The notes under the pieces: generated by a model
What the model was told of the DNA's origin: nothing
Databases searched by the model: none
The model's input: the letters and a program-made list of their open reading frames with translations, nothing else
Assembly (NCBI GenBank): GCA_019637315.1
Contig: JAHBVU010000009.1
Span: 62,001 to 126,000 of the forward strand
Direction: 5' to 3'
Source of the DNA: Gemmatimonadales bacterium
GTDB taxonomy: Bacteria; Gemmatimonadota; Gemmatimonadetes; Gemmatimonadales; GWC2-71-9
DNA length: 64,000 nucleotides
Part shown: positions 45,901 through 54,234 of the stretch, piece by piece
Position numbering within the stretch: position 1 is the stretch's first letter
Layout: each line of letters starts with the position of its first letter
Position numbers and translations under genes: made by a program

Positions 45901-46443
45901 GACGATCTGGTCGCAGCACGTCAGTCCCTGCTCCAGGCCATTCGGGAAATCGACGGCACCGCACGGACCCTCTTCCTCGAGACGTTCGCGGCAGTGCAGG
46001 CCAATTTTCACAAGGTCTTCCAGACCTTGTTCGGTGGTGGCGAATGCGATCTTCGTCTTGCCAATGCCGACGATCCGCTCGAGAGCGAAATCGAGATCCA
46101 CGCGGCGCCGCGCGGCAAGAAAACGCAGCGGATCCACTTGCTCAGTTCTGGTGAGCGGACGCTGGTGGCCGTCTCGCTGCTCTTCAGCATTTACCTGACC
46201 AAGCCGAGCCCCTTCTGCCTGATGGACGAAGTGGATGCGCCGCTCGACGACTCCAACGTCGGCCGCTTCACCAATCTGCTGCAGGAGTTCAAGGGGGTCA
46301 CCCAGTTCGTGGTGATCACCCACAACCCGCGCACCATGCAGTCGGCCGACGCGGTCTTCGGTGTCACGATGCAGGAGCCGGGTGTCTCCACCATCGTCGG
46401 CGTCCGGCTGGGCGAGCAGGACGCGGGGAAGGCTGCCGCCTAG
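42964..46443 (+). CDS. smc: chromosome segregation protein SMC
   Basis: 1,159 residues from ATG 42964 (MKLLKLELSGFKSFADHVTL); upstream in-frame codons lie over the SPOR gene. The Walker A motif GPNGCGKSN is near residue 33. Long Ala/Glu/Arg-rich coiled coils flank a hinge (about 500-665, LGPLSDFIRTDRDAAELAER). The C-terminal head has the ABC signature LLSSGERTLVAVSL and Walker B FCLMDEVDAPLDDSN. With ScpA/ScpB (not here) it loads and compacts DNA. Full length. Confidence 0.96.
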   Translation: MKLLKLELSGFKSFADHVTLEFDHGVTAIVGPNGCGKSNVSDAVRWVLGETSARLLRGGKMEDVIFQGSVNRRPINITEVSLYLDNTDGALPIAFGEVVITRRLTRSGQSEYFVNKSPVRLRDVNDLLRGTGLGSDAGVVMEAKMIDLLLSDRADERRSLFEEASGIGLYRDRKHSTERRLTETATDLQRLEDLIAEVQSQIRSLARQKGKAERHAKLTEEKFSTQITLAHLTLADLSERVSGMQARHDELKAVLPDLREQLGHATTRQEALGRERVAAEEHRATVSRELAQVQLALGKLDGDLAVASERLAHARARRDRDEEERQQAVVRTEQAALEREQAETDKADALAEHEAIKAQLVERANAEEEVRKRLGAHRDEVRKLEQALHTRAQQLRTLEGERAALEGELASLRDGLTQQQAHCAGLDQDHANAEERTRIAEQDVTQRGHETLIATAAADRARHLVAETREREAAERDERRSAEEQLAQLSARRQALEELERDRVGLAPGAQALLAARERFGDAVLGPLSDFIRTDRDAAELAERLLGEWMHAILLRDDGALDEIRTWYDEAQPGALVLLPGVPGSHDGQVHPLTGRLSAEGPAAPWIDTLLGGSEILHPSGRVFRRRTGAVMLAGSAAPSGPIRRRAELEALTQEIDAQQAGLDRILDRLSATREQLTELERQAAEAQSVMEQAREQERQATVARDDATRLLMTLERERQEARTRLERLTERIARTESRQSDVGAALHEGELAKVREEEAIGSARQSLATLEGEQESAREARVHWQVEEAHVAAKLRATSERLTRANQTIELARQASEALQTEISALELEAVALEAKHAEWNDQRQDRLTALAELEQSSAHAEGALASATAALREAEQTVHALRSDLEVSNEEAHRLELDLTEAAGQRRRVLERIETEWRAPFDQLLPKVELLDLDRETLEAEVGRVVQALEAIGPVNPLAVEEHAEESKRLEFLTSQRDDLVAARQSLLQAIREIDGTARTLFLETFAAVQANFHKVFQTLFGGGECDLRLANADDPLESEIEIHAAPRGKKTQRIHLLSSGERTLVAVSLLFSIYLTKPSPFCLMDEVDAPLDDSNVGRFTNLLQEFKGVTQFVVITHNPRTMQSADAVFGVTMQEPGVSTIVGVRLGEQDAGKAAA

Positions 46444-46446
46444 GCA

Positions 46447-47535
46447 ATGCTGATTCTGTTCAGGGCGGATGCGGCGCCGGCCGATGAAGCCCGCGTCGTA
46501 GCCCTGGTGCGAGAGGCGGGCCTCGAGCCCACCCCCGTCAGCGGGCTGGTCGGTCGTGCCCTTGCCGTGCATGACCACGACGGTCGAATCGACAGTGCGC
46601 GGATCGCGGCCCTGCAGGGCGTCGAGCAGATCGTTCCGCTCAGCAAACCTTATCGGATGGTGGCGCGCAGCTGGCGCAGTGACCCGACCATCATCCGGCT
46701 CCCCGGCGGCGCCTCCATCGGAGGCGACGAGCTTCCGATCATTGCTGGTCCCTGCTCGGTCGAGAATGAGGAACAGATTCTCGCTACGGCGCGAGCGGTC
46801 CGCCAAGCCGGCGCGGTCGGTTTGCGCGCAGGCGCCTACAAGCCGCGCAGTTCCCCCTACGCGTTCCAAGGCCTCGGCGCCGAGGGCCTGCGCCTGCTCG
46901 ATGCTGCCCGCCGCGAAACCGGTCTGTTCGTCGTCACCGAGGCGATGGACGATGCCGGCCTCGATGCGGTGGCCGACGTTGCCGACGTAATCCAGATCGG
47001 CGCGCGGAGCATGCAGAACTTCGGCCTGCTCAAGCGCGCCGGTCGGGCCGGAAAGCCTGTGCTGCTCAAGCGTGGCCCGACCGCCTCCGTGACCGACTGG
47101 CTGCTGTCCGCGGAATACGTAATGTCCGAGGGCAACGCCAACGTGATCTTGTGCGAACGCGGGATTCGCGGCGCCGATGCAACCACGCGCAACGTGTTCG
47201 ACCTGAACGTGATTCCGGCGCTCAAGCAGCTTTCTCACCTGCCGGTAATGGCCGACCCGAGCCATGGCACCGGACGCCGCAACCTGGTGCGCCCCATGTC
47301 CCGTGCTGCCGTTGCCGCCGGGGCCGATGGACTGCTCATCGAAGTCCACGTCCGCCCCGACGAGGCCCTGTCAGACGGAGCGCAAAGCCTCTATCCTGAG
47401 CAGTTCAGTCTGCTCGTCGAAGAGGTTCGTGCGGTAGCCGAGGCGCTTGGCCGCCGACTGGCAGCAACGGGCCGACCTGCTGGGATAGCGGAGGGTAGCA
47501 AGCGGGGTGGGAGTCGCCAAGGCTCCCGCCCCTGA
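46447..47535 (+). CDS. aroF: 3-deoxy-7-phosphoheptulonate synthase (type I beta, with FL regulatory domain)
   Basis: First step of the shikimate pathway, joining PEP and erythrose-4-phosphate. The 362 residues start with a ferredoxin-like regulatory domain (about 1-70, [19 protein letters not shown]), then the TIM barrel with [32 protein letters not shown] and [10 protein letters not shown] (metal and PEP sites). The N-terminal domain is the feedback-sensing module in Thermotoga-type enzymes. A 30-residue Gly/Arg/Ser tail is atypical. Three bases after smc. Confidence 0.94.
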   Translation: MLILFRADAAPADEARVVALVREAGLEPTPVSGLVGRALAVHDHDGRIDSARIAALQGVEQIVPLSKPYRMVARSWRSDPTIIRLPGGASIGGDELPIIAGPCSVENEEQILATARAVRQAGAVGLRAGAYKPRSSPYAFQGLGAEGLRLLDAARRETGLFVVTEAMDDAGLDAVADVADVIQIGARSMQNFGLLKRAGRAGKPVLLKRGPTASVTDWLLSAEYVMSEGNANVILCERGIRGADATTRNVFDLNVIPALKQLSHLPVMADPSHGTGRRNLVRPMSRAAVAAGADGLLIEVHVRPDEALSDGAQSLYPEQFSLLVEEVRAVAEALGRRLAATGRPAGIAEGSKRGGSRQGSRP

Positions 47536-47556
47536 GCATCTCAGCCCGCCGTCCGC

Positions 47557-48609
47557 CTACCGCACCGACGCGAGCCGTCGAGCCACCATCCGATCCGCCG
47601 CATGCACCGGCGACTCGCCCCGTTGCCGCGCCTCTTCGAGGATGCCGGTGATCCGCGCAGCCATCTTTCCGATCTCGGCCTCGATGGCGGGGAAATCCGC
47701 GCCCTCATCGACCATCGCGAGCGACACCGCACCGCCCCCGTTGATGACATAGTCTGGCAGATAGGTGATGCCACGTGCCAGGAGACGTTCGCCGTCCTCG
47801 GGCGCACGCAGCTGATTGTTGGCGGCGCCGGCAATCAGCCGGCATTGGAGCGCGGGAATGGTCGTCTCATCGAGCGTGGCACCGACGGAACAGGGCGCAT
47901 AGATATCCATCTTCGCCTCGTAGGTCCGCTCAACCGGGATGATTTCCGCGTCGAGCTCCGCAGCAAGAGTGGCCACCTTCCTCGCGTCGATGTCATTGAG
48001 CAGCACGACTGCGCCGGCCTGCTTGAGCGAACGAGCCAGCGGAGCGCCGGTGTCTCCGACTCCCTGAACCAGAACCCGGACACCGCGCAGGTGCTCGGAT
48101 CCGGTAACGAACCGCCAGCCGGCCTTGAGGCCGACAAAGACGCCGAGCGCGGTGTAGATCCCGGGATCATATGGCTCGTTACGGGTCCAGTCATAGCAGT
48201 GGACGTAGCGCGTCTCGGTGGCGAGGAGCGCCATGTCGGCCGGAGTGGTTCCGATATCCGGACCGGAACCGTAGCGGCCGTTGAGGGACGCAATCATCCG
48301 ACCAAAGCGACGGAGCAACGCGGTACGTTCATTACCCTCGACTGGCCGCGAGAGCGCTATGACTCCCTTGCCGCCCCCATAGTTCACATCGATGGCAGCC
48401 CATTTGTTCGTCATACCCTCCGCAAGGCGCACGGCGTCCCACCAGCCCTCGACCGGATCCGGATATACTTTCATCCGGACACCGCCGACTGATCGGGTTC
48501 CGATGGCGGCGTGAATAGCAATGAACATCCAGGCGTCTGCGGCGTGATCGTATCGGACGACGACCTCGTCCCCCGACCAGTTCCGCATCAGCTCGATCCA
48601 ATCGCGCAT
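47557..48609 (-). CDS. Glu/Leu/Phe/Val dehydrogenase, leucine-dehydrogenase-like
   Basis: About 350 residues from ATG 48609, supported by GGAG upstream; a longer frame to 48759 overlaps the divergent regulator and is rejected. The catalytic region DVNYGGGKGVIAL and the NAD-binding VQGVGDTGAPLAR are clear, and IAIHAAIGTRSVGGVRMKVY resembles the leucine dehydrogenase substrate-binding segment. It should reversibly deaminate branched-chain or aromatic amino acids. It is convergent with aroF. Confidence 0.87.
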   Translation of the reverse strand: MRDWIELMRNWSGDEVVVRYDHAADAWMFIAIHAAIGTRSVGGVRMKVYPDPVEGWWDAVRLAEGMTNKWAAIDVNYGGGKGVIALSRPVEGNERTALLRRFGRMIASLNGRYGSGPDIGTTPADMALLATETRYVHCYDWTRNEPYDPGIYTALGVFVGLKAGWRFVTGSEHLRGVRVLVQGVGDTGAPLARSLKQAGAVVLLNDIDARKVATLAAELDAEIIPVERTYEAKMDIYAPCSVGATLDETTIPALQCRLIAGAANNQLRAPEDGERLLARGITYLPDYVINGGGAVSLAMVDEGADFPAIEAEIGKMAARITGILEEARQRGESPVHAADRMVARRLASVR

Positions 48610-48694
48610 ACGATCTCCACGTGGAAGTAGGCCCTGCAGTCGGTTGCCCGACCCCGACTCTTGCGGTGCTGAAGATTCGTGCGATATTTCAACA

Positions 48695-49351
48695 GTGTCA
48701 AGCTCTGACAAGCGCGCCGCCCGATCGGCGCAACGGACCCGATCTCGCCCGTACATCATCGAGCGTCGAGATCAGATTGCCGCCCTCGAATCGCCGGTCC
48801 GCCAGGAAGTGGTGGACACGATTCAGGCCACCGGTCCCTGCTCTGCGCTCGAAATCGCGGAGCTGATGGGCCGGCCCGCCGACGCCCTATACTATCATAT
48901 CCGCCGACTGGTGGCGGTCGGACTGCTGGTTCCCCTCGAGATCCGCCGCCGGGGTCGACGCGACGAAACCGTCTACGATCTGGCCGGGCATCCGCTGGTG
49001 CTGCGATACCCGACTCACCGAGATCCACTGACCCATCCGCTTACCCGCCTGGTCCGCAGCATGTTGCGAACCGCCGAGCGCGATTTCCGCGCGGCGGTCA
49101 CGAGTGAGGATACCGAACGTCAGGGCCCGCTGCGGAATCTCTGGGCCAGTCGGCGCTACGCCTGGCTCTCGCCGGCCGACCTTCGCCGCGTCAACCGAAC
49201 CATGGACGAGCTGATCGACCTGCTGTCCCAGGCTCGCCACCCCCGCCGAGGCAAGCTCTGCACCCTGACCGTCGTGCTGGCACCACGAGCCGAGCAGGCT
49301 GCCCGCCGCCCCCGACCCGACCGTGCCGCCCCACCGGAGACGGAATCATGA
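48695..49351 (+). CDS. HTH transcriptional regulator (ArsR/winged-helix type)
   Basis: About 218 residues from GTG 48695; TTG at 48644 is another possible start. The winged helix (about 25-95) includes ALESPVRQEVVDTIQATGPC, SALEIAELMGRPADALYYHI and RRLVAVGLLVPL. The C-terminal half is helical and basic without a clear ligand domain. Its stop overlaps the P450 ATG (ATGA), so it probably controls the P450-ferredoxin genes. TTG-N21-TATTTC upstream (48661-48690) would place transcription start close to the GTG. Confidence 0.8.
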   Translation: MSSSDKRAARSAQRTRSRPYIIERRDQIAALESPVRQEVVDTIQATGPCSALEIAELMGRPADALYYHIRRLVAVGLLVPLEIRRRGRRDETVYDLAGHPLVLRYPTHRDPLTHPLTRLVRSMLRTAERDFRAAVTSEDTERQGPLRNLWASRRYAWLSPADLRRVNRTMDELIDLLSQARHPRRGKLCTLTVVLAPRAEQAARRPRPDRAAPPETES

Positions 49352-50577
49352 CGACGCTGGATCACGACCTCGACGACCTGTTCGCGCCCGAGGTGATCGC
49401 AGACCCTTACCCGCTGCTTGGTCACCTCCGCGACAATGCGCCAGTGCATTGGAACGAGCGCTATCAGCTCTGGGTCATCACCCGTTACGACGACTTGGTC
49501 TGGCTGGTCCGTCACAACGAGCTGTTCTCGTCTGCCGTGATCCGAAGCGATCAGCGTCCGCCATACCCGCCAATCGACCCCGAGGACGCTCCGCTTGCAG
49601 CGCATGTCCGGGATTTCCGAGCCGACCAGCTGGTCGAGCAGGATCGACCGGAGCACACCGCCATGCGTGGGGCCGTCCATGCGTACTTTACGCCGACCGC
49701 GATGGAAAAGTGGCGGCCCTTTGTCCGCGCTGCGGTCCATGATCTGCTCGACCAGGTCGTCGATCAGGGCGAGATGGACGTCCTGACCGCGCTGGCCGCG
49801 CCGCTCCCGGTTCGCGTCATTACCCGAATGATGGGTGTGCCGCCCGAGGATCAGGACACCCTGCGCGACCTGGCCGACAAGCTGCTCTACATCAATCGGG
49901 GCGAGTCGTATCGTTTCAAGCCGCTGATGGAGGGAATCCGCGGGATGATCGACTACGTCGCGCCCAGGGTCGATCAGCGACGCGCCGCGCCGGGCGATGA
50001 TTTCATCTCGGTTCTGGCTGAGGCCGAGGGACGCGGTATCTTCACCCGACACCAGGTACTCGTCAACACCGCCCTGCTGCTGTTTGCGGGTCATGAGACA
50101 ACCATGAACCTGATCTGCAACGGGACTCTGGCGCTGCTCCGCCATCCGGACCAGTGGGCGGCGCTCTGTGCCGACCCCGCCGGTCGGGTCCGCGTAGCAA
50201 CCGAGGAATGCCTCCGTTATGACCCGCCCGTCAAGTCGACGCAGCGGATCGCCACCGCCGACGTACCGCTCCGCTCACAGCTCATCAAAGCAGGCGACCG
50301 CCTCCGCTGGTTCATTGCCGCTGCCAACCGGGACCCCGAGGCGTTCGACCAGCCCGACCGATTCGACATTTCCCGGCAACCCAATCCACACGTGTCCTTC
50401 GGTTCAGGCGTGCACTACTGCCTCGGCGCCACCCTGGCGCGCGTGGAAGGCCAGGAGGTGTTTCGTGCGCTGGCCGAGCGCCTGCCTTCGCTCCGGCTCC
50501 GTCCCGGAACGCTGGAGTATCAGCCGAGCATCCAGTTCCGCTCGCTCAAGGCACTTCCGGTGGAGTGGGACCGATGA
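49348..50577 (+). CDS. cytochrome P450
   Basis: 409 residues, soluble class I bacterial P450. The I-helix oxygen-binding motif is LLFAGHETTMNL, ExxR is in ATEECLRYDPP, and the heme Cys loop is FGSGVHYCLGATLAR. It takes electrons from a ferredoxin, and one is encoded immediately after with an ATGA overlap. The substrate is unknown, and the neighbours (HTH regulator, panB) give no clear biosynthetic cluster. Sequence style resembles CYP107/CYP105-like proteins. Confidence 0.95.
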   Translation: MTTLDHDLDDLFAPEVIADPYPLLGHLRDNAPVHWNERYQLWVITRYDDLVWLVRHNELFSSAVIRSDQRPPYPPIDPEDAPLAAHVRDFRADQLVEQDRPEHTAMRGAVHAYFTPTAMEKWRPFVRAAVHDLLDQVVDQGEMDVLTALAAPLPVRVITRMMGVPPEDQDTLRDLADKLLYINRGESYRFKPLMEGIRGMIDYVAPRVDQRRAAPGDDFISVLAEAEGRGIFTRHQVLVNTALLLFAGHETTMNLICNGTLALLRHPDQWAALCADPAGRVRVATEECLRYDPPVKSTQRIATADVPLRSQLIKAGDRLRWFIAAANRDPEAFDQPDRFDISRQPNPHVSFGSGVHYCLGATLARVEGQEVFRALAERLPSLRLRPGTLEYQPSIQFRSLKALPVEWDR

Positions 50578-50816
50578 CGGCACCTGAACCCAAGCTCCGC
50601 ATCCTGATCGATCGCGATCTCTGCGTCGGCAACGCACAGTGTGTTGGCTTGGCGCCCGACGTCTTCCGCCACGATGAGAATGTCCAGTCGACCGTGATCG
50701 ACCCGGCCGGCGCGCCGGCGTCGATCGTGGTCAAGGCCGCGTCCTATTGTCCAACGGGCGCCATTCGAGTCGAGAACGCCGACACCGGCGACGTCCTTTT
50801 TCCTCCTTCGGAGTAA
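50574..50816 (+). CDS. [3Fe-4S]-type ferredoxin, P450 redox partner
   Basis: 80 residues from ATG 50574 (overlapping the P450 stop); an upstream in-frame ATG at 50565 is inside the P450. The three ligands are Cys in DRDLCVGNAQCVGLAP and SYCPTGAI, in the C-x5-C-x(n)-CP pattern of single-cluster [3Fe-4S] ferredoxins that serve actinobacterial P450s. Ferredoxin reductase is not in the window. Confidence 0.9.
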   Translation: MTAPEPKLRILIDRDLCVGNAQCVGLAPDVFRHDENVQSTVIDPAGAPASIVVKAASYCPTGAIRVENADTGDVLFPPSE

Positions 50817-50823
50817 GCAGTCC

Positions 50824-51666
50824 ATGTGCGCCTATCTGCAGGACACGCCGACGACCGGCCCGCGGAAACGAGTCACCACGCTCGAGCTGGCCGCTATGAA
50901 GCGGGCCGGTCAGCGCATCGTGATGATCACTGCCTATGACACACTCTTCGCTACCCTGGTCGATCAGTCCGGCGTCGACGTGGTGCTCGTCGGCGATTCG
51001 GTGGCTCCGCTCCTGACGGGCGAAGAGACGACGCTCACCGCGACGATGGATCAGATGATCTATCACGGGCGCATCGTCCGGCGTGGCTTACAACGAGCAC
51101 TTCTCGTAGTCGACCTTCCCTTCCTCAGCTACCAGGTCTCGCCCGCGCGTGCGGTGGCCAATGCAGGACGTATCCTCAAAGAAACGGGAGCCGCGGCCGT
51201 CAAGCTCGAAGGCGGAGTCGAGTTCGCTCCAACCGTGGCTCGCCTGGTGGCGGCGGGGATTCCGGTCATGGGCCACCTGGGATTCACTCCCCAATCGGTC
51301 CACCAGCTCGGCGGGCATCGGATCCAGGGCAAACAGGCGGGCGCGGCCGACCGGCTGGTCGAGGACGCCCGAGCGCTGGAGTCGGCGGGAGCATTTTCCA
51401 TGGTTCTCGAGCTGATGCCAGGTCCTGTGGCGGAGCGGGTCACCGCTGGCGTATCGATCCCCACGATCGGCATCGGCGCAGGCATCGGATGCGACGGGCA
51501 AGTCCTCGTCCTCCACGACATGCTTGGCCTCAATGAGGGCTTCAAACCGAAGTTCCTGAAGCACTATGCGCAGCTTGGGCCAGCCGTCCGTGATGCGGTT
51601 GGACGCTACGCCACCGAGGTCCGCGCGGGCGAGTATCCTGGCCCTGAACACAGCCATACCGGCTGA
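50824..51666 (+). CDS. panB: 3-methyl-2-oxobutanoate hydroxymethyltransferase
   Basis: 280 residues. PanB adds a hydroxymethyl group from methylene-THF to 2-oxoisovalerate, giving ketopantoate for CoA synthesis. Family motifs are MITAYDTLFATLVDQSGVDV, VLVGDS, AAAVKLEGG, MGHLGFTPQSVH and GIGAGIGCDGQVLVLHDMLG. It lies seven bases after the ferredoxin gene. panC and panE are not adjacent, but a PanE-like DUF2520 protein is at 54235. Confidence 0.95.
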   Translation: MCAYLQDTPTTGPRKRVTTLELAAMKRAGQRIVMITAYDTLFATLVDQSGVDVVLVGDSVAPLLTGEETTLTATMDQMIYHGRIVRRGLQRALLVVDLPFLSYQVSPARAVANAGRILKETGAAAVKLEGGVEFAPTVARLVAAGIPVMGHLGFTPQSVHQLGGHRIQGKQAGAADRLVEDARALESAGAFSMVLELMPGPVAERVTAGVSIPTIGIGAGIGCDGQVLVLHDMLGLNEGFKPKFLKHYAQLGPAVRDAVGRYATEVRAGEYPGPEHSHTG

Positions 51667-51680
51667 TCCGGAGACGTGAC

Positions 51681-53465
51681 ATGCTGCGAACGATGAAAGC
51701 CGGACTCCATCCGCTCCTCACCGCGCTCGTAATCGCAGGTGGCGCCGGTAGCATCGAAACGCTCGAGGCGCAGCAGGCATCCGCTGAGAATCTCGAGATC
51801 ATGTTCGGCGTCAGGATTCCGATGCGCGATGGAGTCCTGCTCAACGCCACAGTCTACTTCCCGCCCGGTCCGCGCACCCCGCGACCGGTCATCTTTGCCA
51901 TGACCCCCTATATGACCGACGGCTATCACCCCCATGTGCTACCCGCCGCGCGGCGCGGCTATGTCATGGCGGTGGTCGACACCCGCGGTCGGGGCGGCTC
52001 AGGGGGAGTGTTCGAACCGTTCGCGGTCGACGCAAACGATGGCTACGACGCGATTGCGTGGCTGGCCAAGCAGCCCTGGTCCGACGGTAGGATCGGAATG
52101 ATGGGCGGGTCATATGGTGGTTTCAATCAGTGGTCGATTGCCAAAGAGTTTCCGCCCAATCTCGTGACGATCGCGCCAACGGCATCAGCCTACCTGGGCG
52201 TCGACGTGCCTCACCTGGGAGGCATGAGTCGTCCATACTGGGCCCAGTGGATCACCTTTGTGTCGGGGGGAGTGACGCATCCCAACCTCTTCGGTGATCA
52301 GGCGTTCTGGCAGTCACGTTTCCGCGCTCACTACCTCAGTCACGCCCCGTTTGCTGCGCTCGATTCGGTTGCCGGGAACCCGTCACCCGCGTTTCAACGC
52401 TGGATCGATCACCCGACCCTCGATCAGTATTGGGCCTCCATGGCACCATCGCCCGAGCAGCTGGCCCGACTCGAGATTCCCATCTTCACGCGCACCGGCA
52501 TCTATGACGGTAACCAGATTGGCGCGCTCGAACACTACCGTCGCCATATGCGGTACGGGTCTCCGACAGCCAGGACCAAGCACGTCCTGATGATCGGCCC
52601 GTGGGACCATGCCGGCACCCGAACGCCGCAAGCCAGCATTGGCGGTTTGACCTTCGACAGCAGCTCCGTCTTCAGCATGGGTGACCTGGAGGCCGACTGG
52701 TATGACTGGACCATCAAAGGTGGGCCCCGCCCCGCCCGCTTGCCCAAACGAGTGGCCTACTATGTCACCGGCGCCGAGGAGTGGAAGCACGCCGACAGCC
52801 TGGAAGAGATCGGAGCGAATCCGACGCCCTTCTACCTGACGTCGTCCGGCAACGCCGCCGGTTCCGTAGCCCAGGCAGGGACCTTGAGCCGGCGGCAACC
52901 GGCGCCATCCGCCCCAGACCGGTGGCGCTACGATCCACTCGACACCGCGCCAGGCCAGGCAGAGAAGGCCGCCCCGAACCTGACCGACCCGCGGTATGCC
53001 AACGAGCTCGGCGGACGCGGCGCGATCTACCACACACCGGTGTTCGACAGCGCAACCGAGATCTCTGGATTTGCCAAGCTGACGCTTTGGCTGACGGCCT
53101 CGGTTCGCGATACGGACCTGCACGTGGTTCTCTACGAGATTACAGCGGACGGCCGATCGATCCTGCTCACTGTAGGCCAACTCCGAACCCGGTTCCGCGA
53201 TGGGCTCGATCGAGAGCGCCTCCTCACGCCCGGCACACCGGCCAGGATCGTGATCGACAACTTTCGGTTTACCAGCCGGCGTCTCGCCCCCGGCAGCCGG
53301 GTACGACTGCTGGTGCAGTCGCCGAATTCGATCCACTTTCAGCGGAACTACAACGGCGGGGGCGACGTCTCCCGCGAAACCCGGTCCGACGCCAGAGTCG
53401 CTGAGCTTCAGATTCACCACGAGCCGGGGCGGTGGAGTCTGCTCGAACTGCCGATCGCTCGATAA
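51681..53465 (+). CDS. secreted CocE/NonD-family hydrolase
   Basis: 594 residues with an N-terminal signal (MLRTMKAGLHPLLTALVIAG, cleaved near LEAQQASA). The alpha/beta-hydrolase nucleophile is in MMGGSYGGFNQ, an Asp region is FTRTGIYDG, and the catalytic His is in IGPWDHAGTRTP. The C-terminal jelly-roll domain is typical of X-Pro dipeptidyl-peptidase/CocE proteins. Likely an acyl-ester or peptide hydrolase outside the cytoplasm; substrate unknown. It follows panB by 14 bases. Confidence 0.9.
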   Translation: MLRTMKAGLHPLLTALVIAGGAGSIETLEAQQASAENLEIMFGVRIPMRDGVLLNATVYFPPGPRTPRPVIFAMTPYMTDGYHPHVLPAARRGYVMAVVDTRGRGGSGGVFEPFAVDANDGYDAIAWLAKQPWSDGRIGMMGGSYGGFNQWSIAKEFPPNLVTIAPTASAYLGVDVPHLGGMSRPYWAQWITFVSGGVTHPNLFGDQAFWQSRFRAHYLSHAPFAALDSVAGNPSPAFQRWIDHPTLDQYWASMAPSPEQLARLEIPIFTRTGIYDGNQIGALEHYRRHMRYGSPTARTKHVLMIGPWDHAGTRTPQASIGGLTFDSSSVFSMGDLEADWYDWTIKGGPRPARLPKRVAYYVTGAEEWKHADSLEEIGANPTPFYLTSSGNAAGSVAQAGTLSRRQPAPSAPDRWRYDPLDTAPGQAEKAAPNLTDPRYANELGGRGAIYHTPVFDSATEISGFAKLTLWLTASVRDTDLHVVLYEITADGRSILLTVGQLRTRFRDGLDRERLLTPGTPARIVIDNFRFTSRRLAPGSRVRLLVQSPNSIHFQRNYNGGGDVSRETRSDARVAELQIHHEPGRWSLLELPIAR

Positions 53466-53544
53466 TCGGTGTTGACCGAGGGGCCCTCTGTCGTCATCCT
53501 CCTAGCCGAAGCGATGTTTCGAAATCGGTCAGGAGGCTCGAAGC

Positions 53545-54228
53545 GTGGGAATCAGGCACAATCGCTCCAAGATCCAGATACTGGCCGCCGTCGGCCTGCT
53601 GACCGCGCTTGCGGCTCAACAGGCATCGGCCCAGGACGCGGCCGATATCGTTGGTCGGGCCGGCCGCATCTATCGCGGACTGAATTCGCTCCAAGCCAAT
53701 TTCGTCCAGACCATCGAGGATCGCTCGCAGGGTGATACGCTGACGAGCCGAGGGGTCGTGATTCAGGCGGGAGCCAACCGGTTTGCGATGCGCTTCACGG
53801 ATCCGGCCGGCGAAGCCATCATCGTCGACGGCAACCACGTCTGGACCTATACCCCAAGCACCGCTCCAAACGTGGTCTACCGGTCACCGGTCCCTAACGA
53901 CCCGGTGTATGGCGCCAACTTTCTTTCCCTGTTGCTGGATCGTCCGCGGGAGCGTTACACCGCAACCTATGTCGGACAGGATACTGCCGATGGCCGGCGC
54001 GTCGATGTGATCGACCTGGTTCCGCGCACGGCAACCATGCCATTCAGCAGGGCCAGGATCTGGCTCGGGGTGGAGGATGCACTACCGCGTCGGATCGAGC
54101 TGGTTGAGGGTGCGGGCCAGAGGCGGGTGCTCGAACTGAGTCGGCTCAGGCCCAACGCACCAACCCCGGCCGGTACGTTTACCTTTGCGATTCCCTCGGG
54201 CGTTCGGGTGGTTGCTCCGCCGGCCTGA
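53545..54228 (+). CDS. lolA: outer-membrane lipoprotein carrier protein LolA
   Basis: 227 residues from GTG 53545, with GGAGG shortly before. Signal peptide (LAAVGLLTALAAQQASAQ), then the LolA fold: YRGLNSLQANFVQTIEDRSQ, NRFAMRFTDPAGEAIIVDGN and WTYTPSTAPNVVY. LolA ferries lipoproteins across the periplasm, showing a Lol-type pathway and a true outer membrane. It is convergent with the DUF2520 gene, six bases away. Confidence 0.9.
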   Translation: MGIRHNRSKIQILAAVGLLTALAAQQASAQDAADIVGRAGRIYRGLNSLQANFVQTIEDRSQGDTLTSRGVVIQAGANRFAMRFTDPAGEAIIVDGNHVWTYTPSTAPNVVYRSPVPNDPVYGANFLSLLLDRPRERYTATYVGQDTADGRRVDVIDLVPRTATMPFSRARIWLGVEDALPRRIELVEGAGQRRVLELSRLRPNAPTPAGTFTFAIPSGVRVVAPPA

Positions 54229-54234
54229 CGGCAG

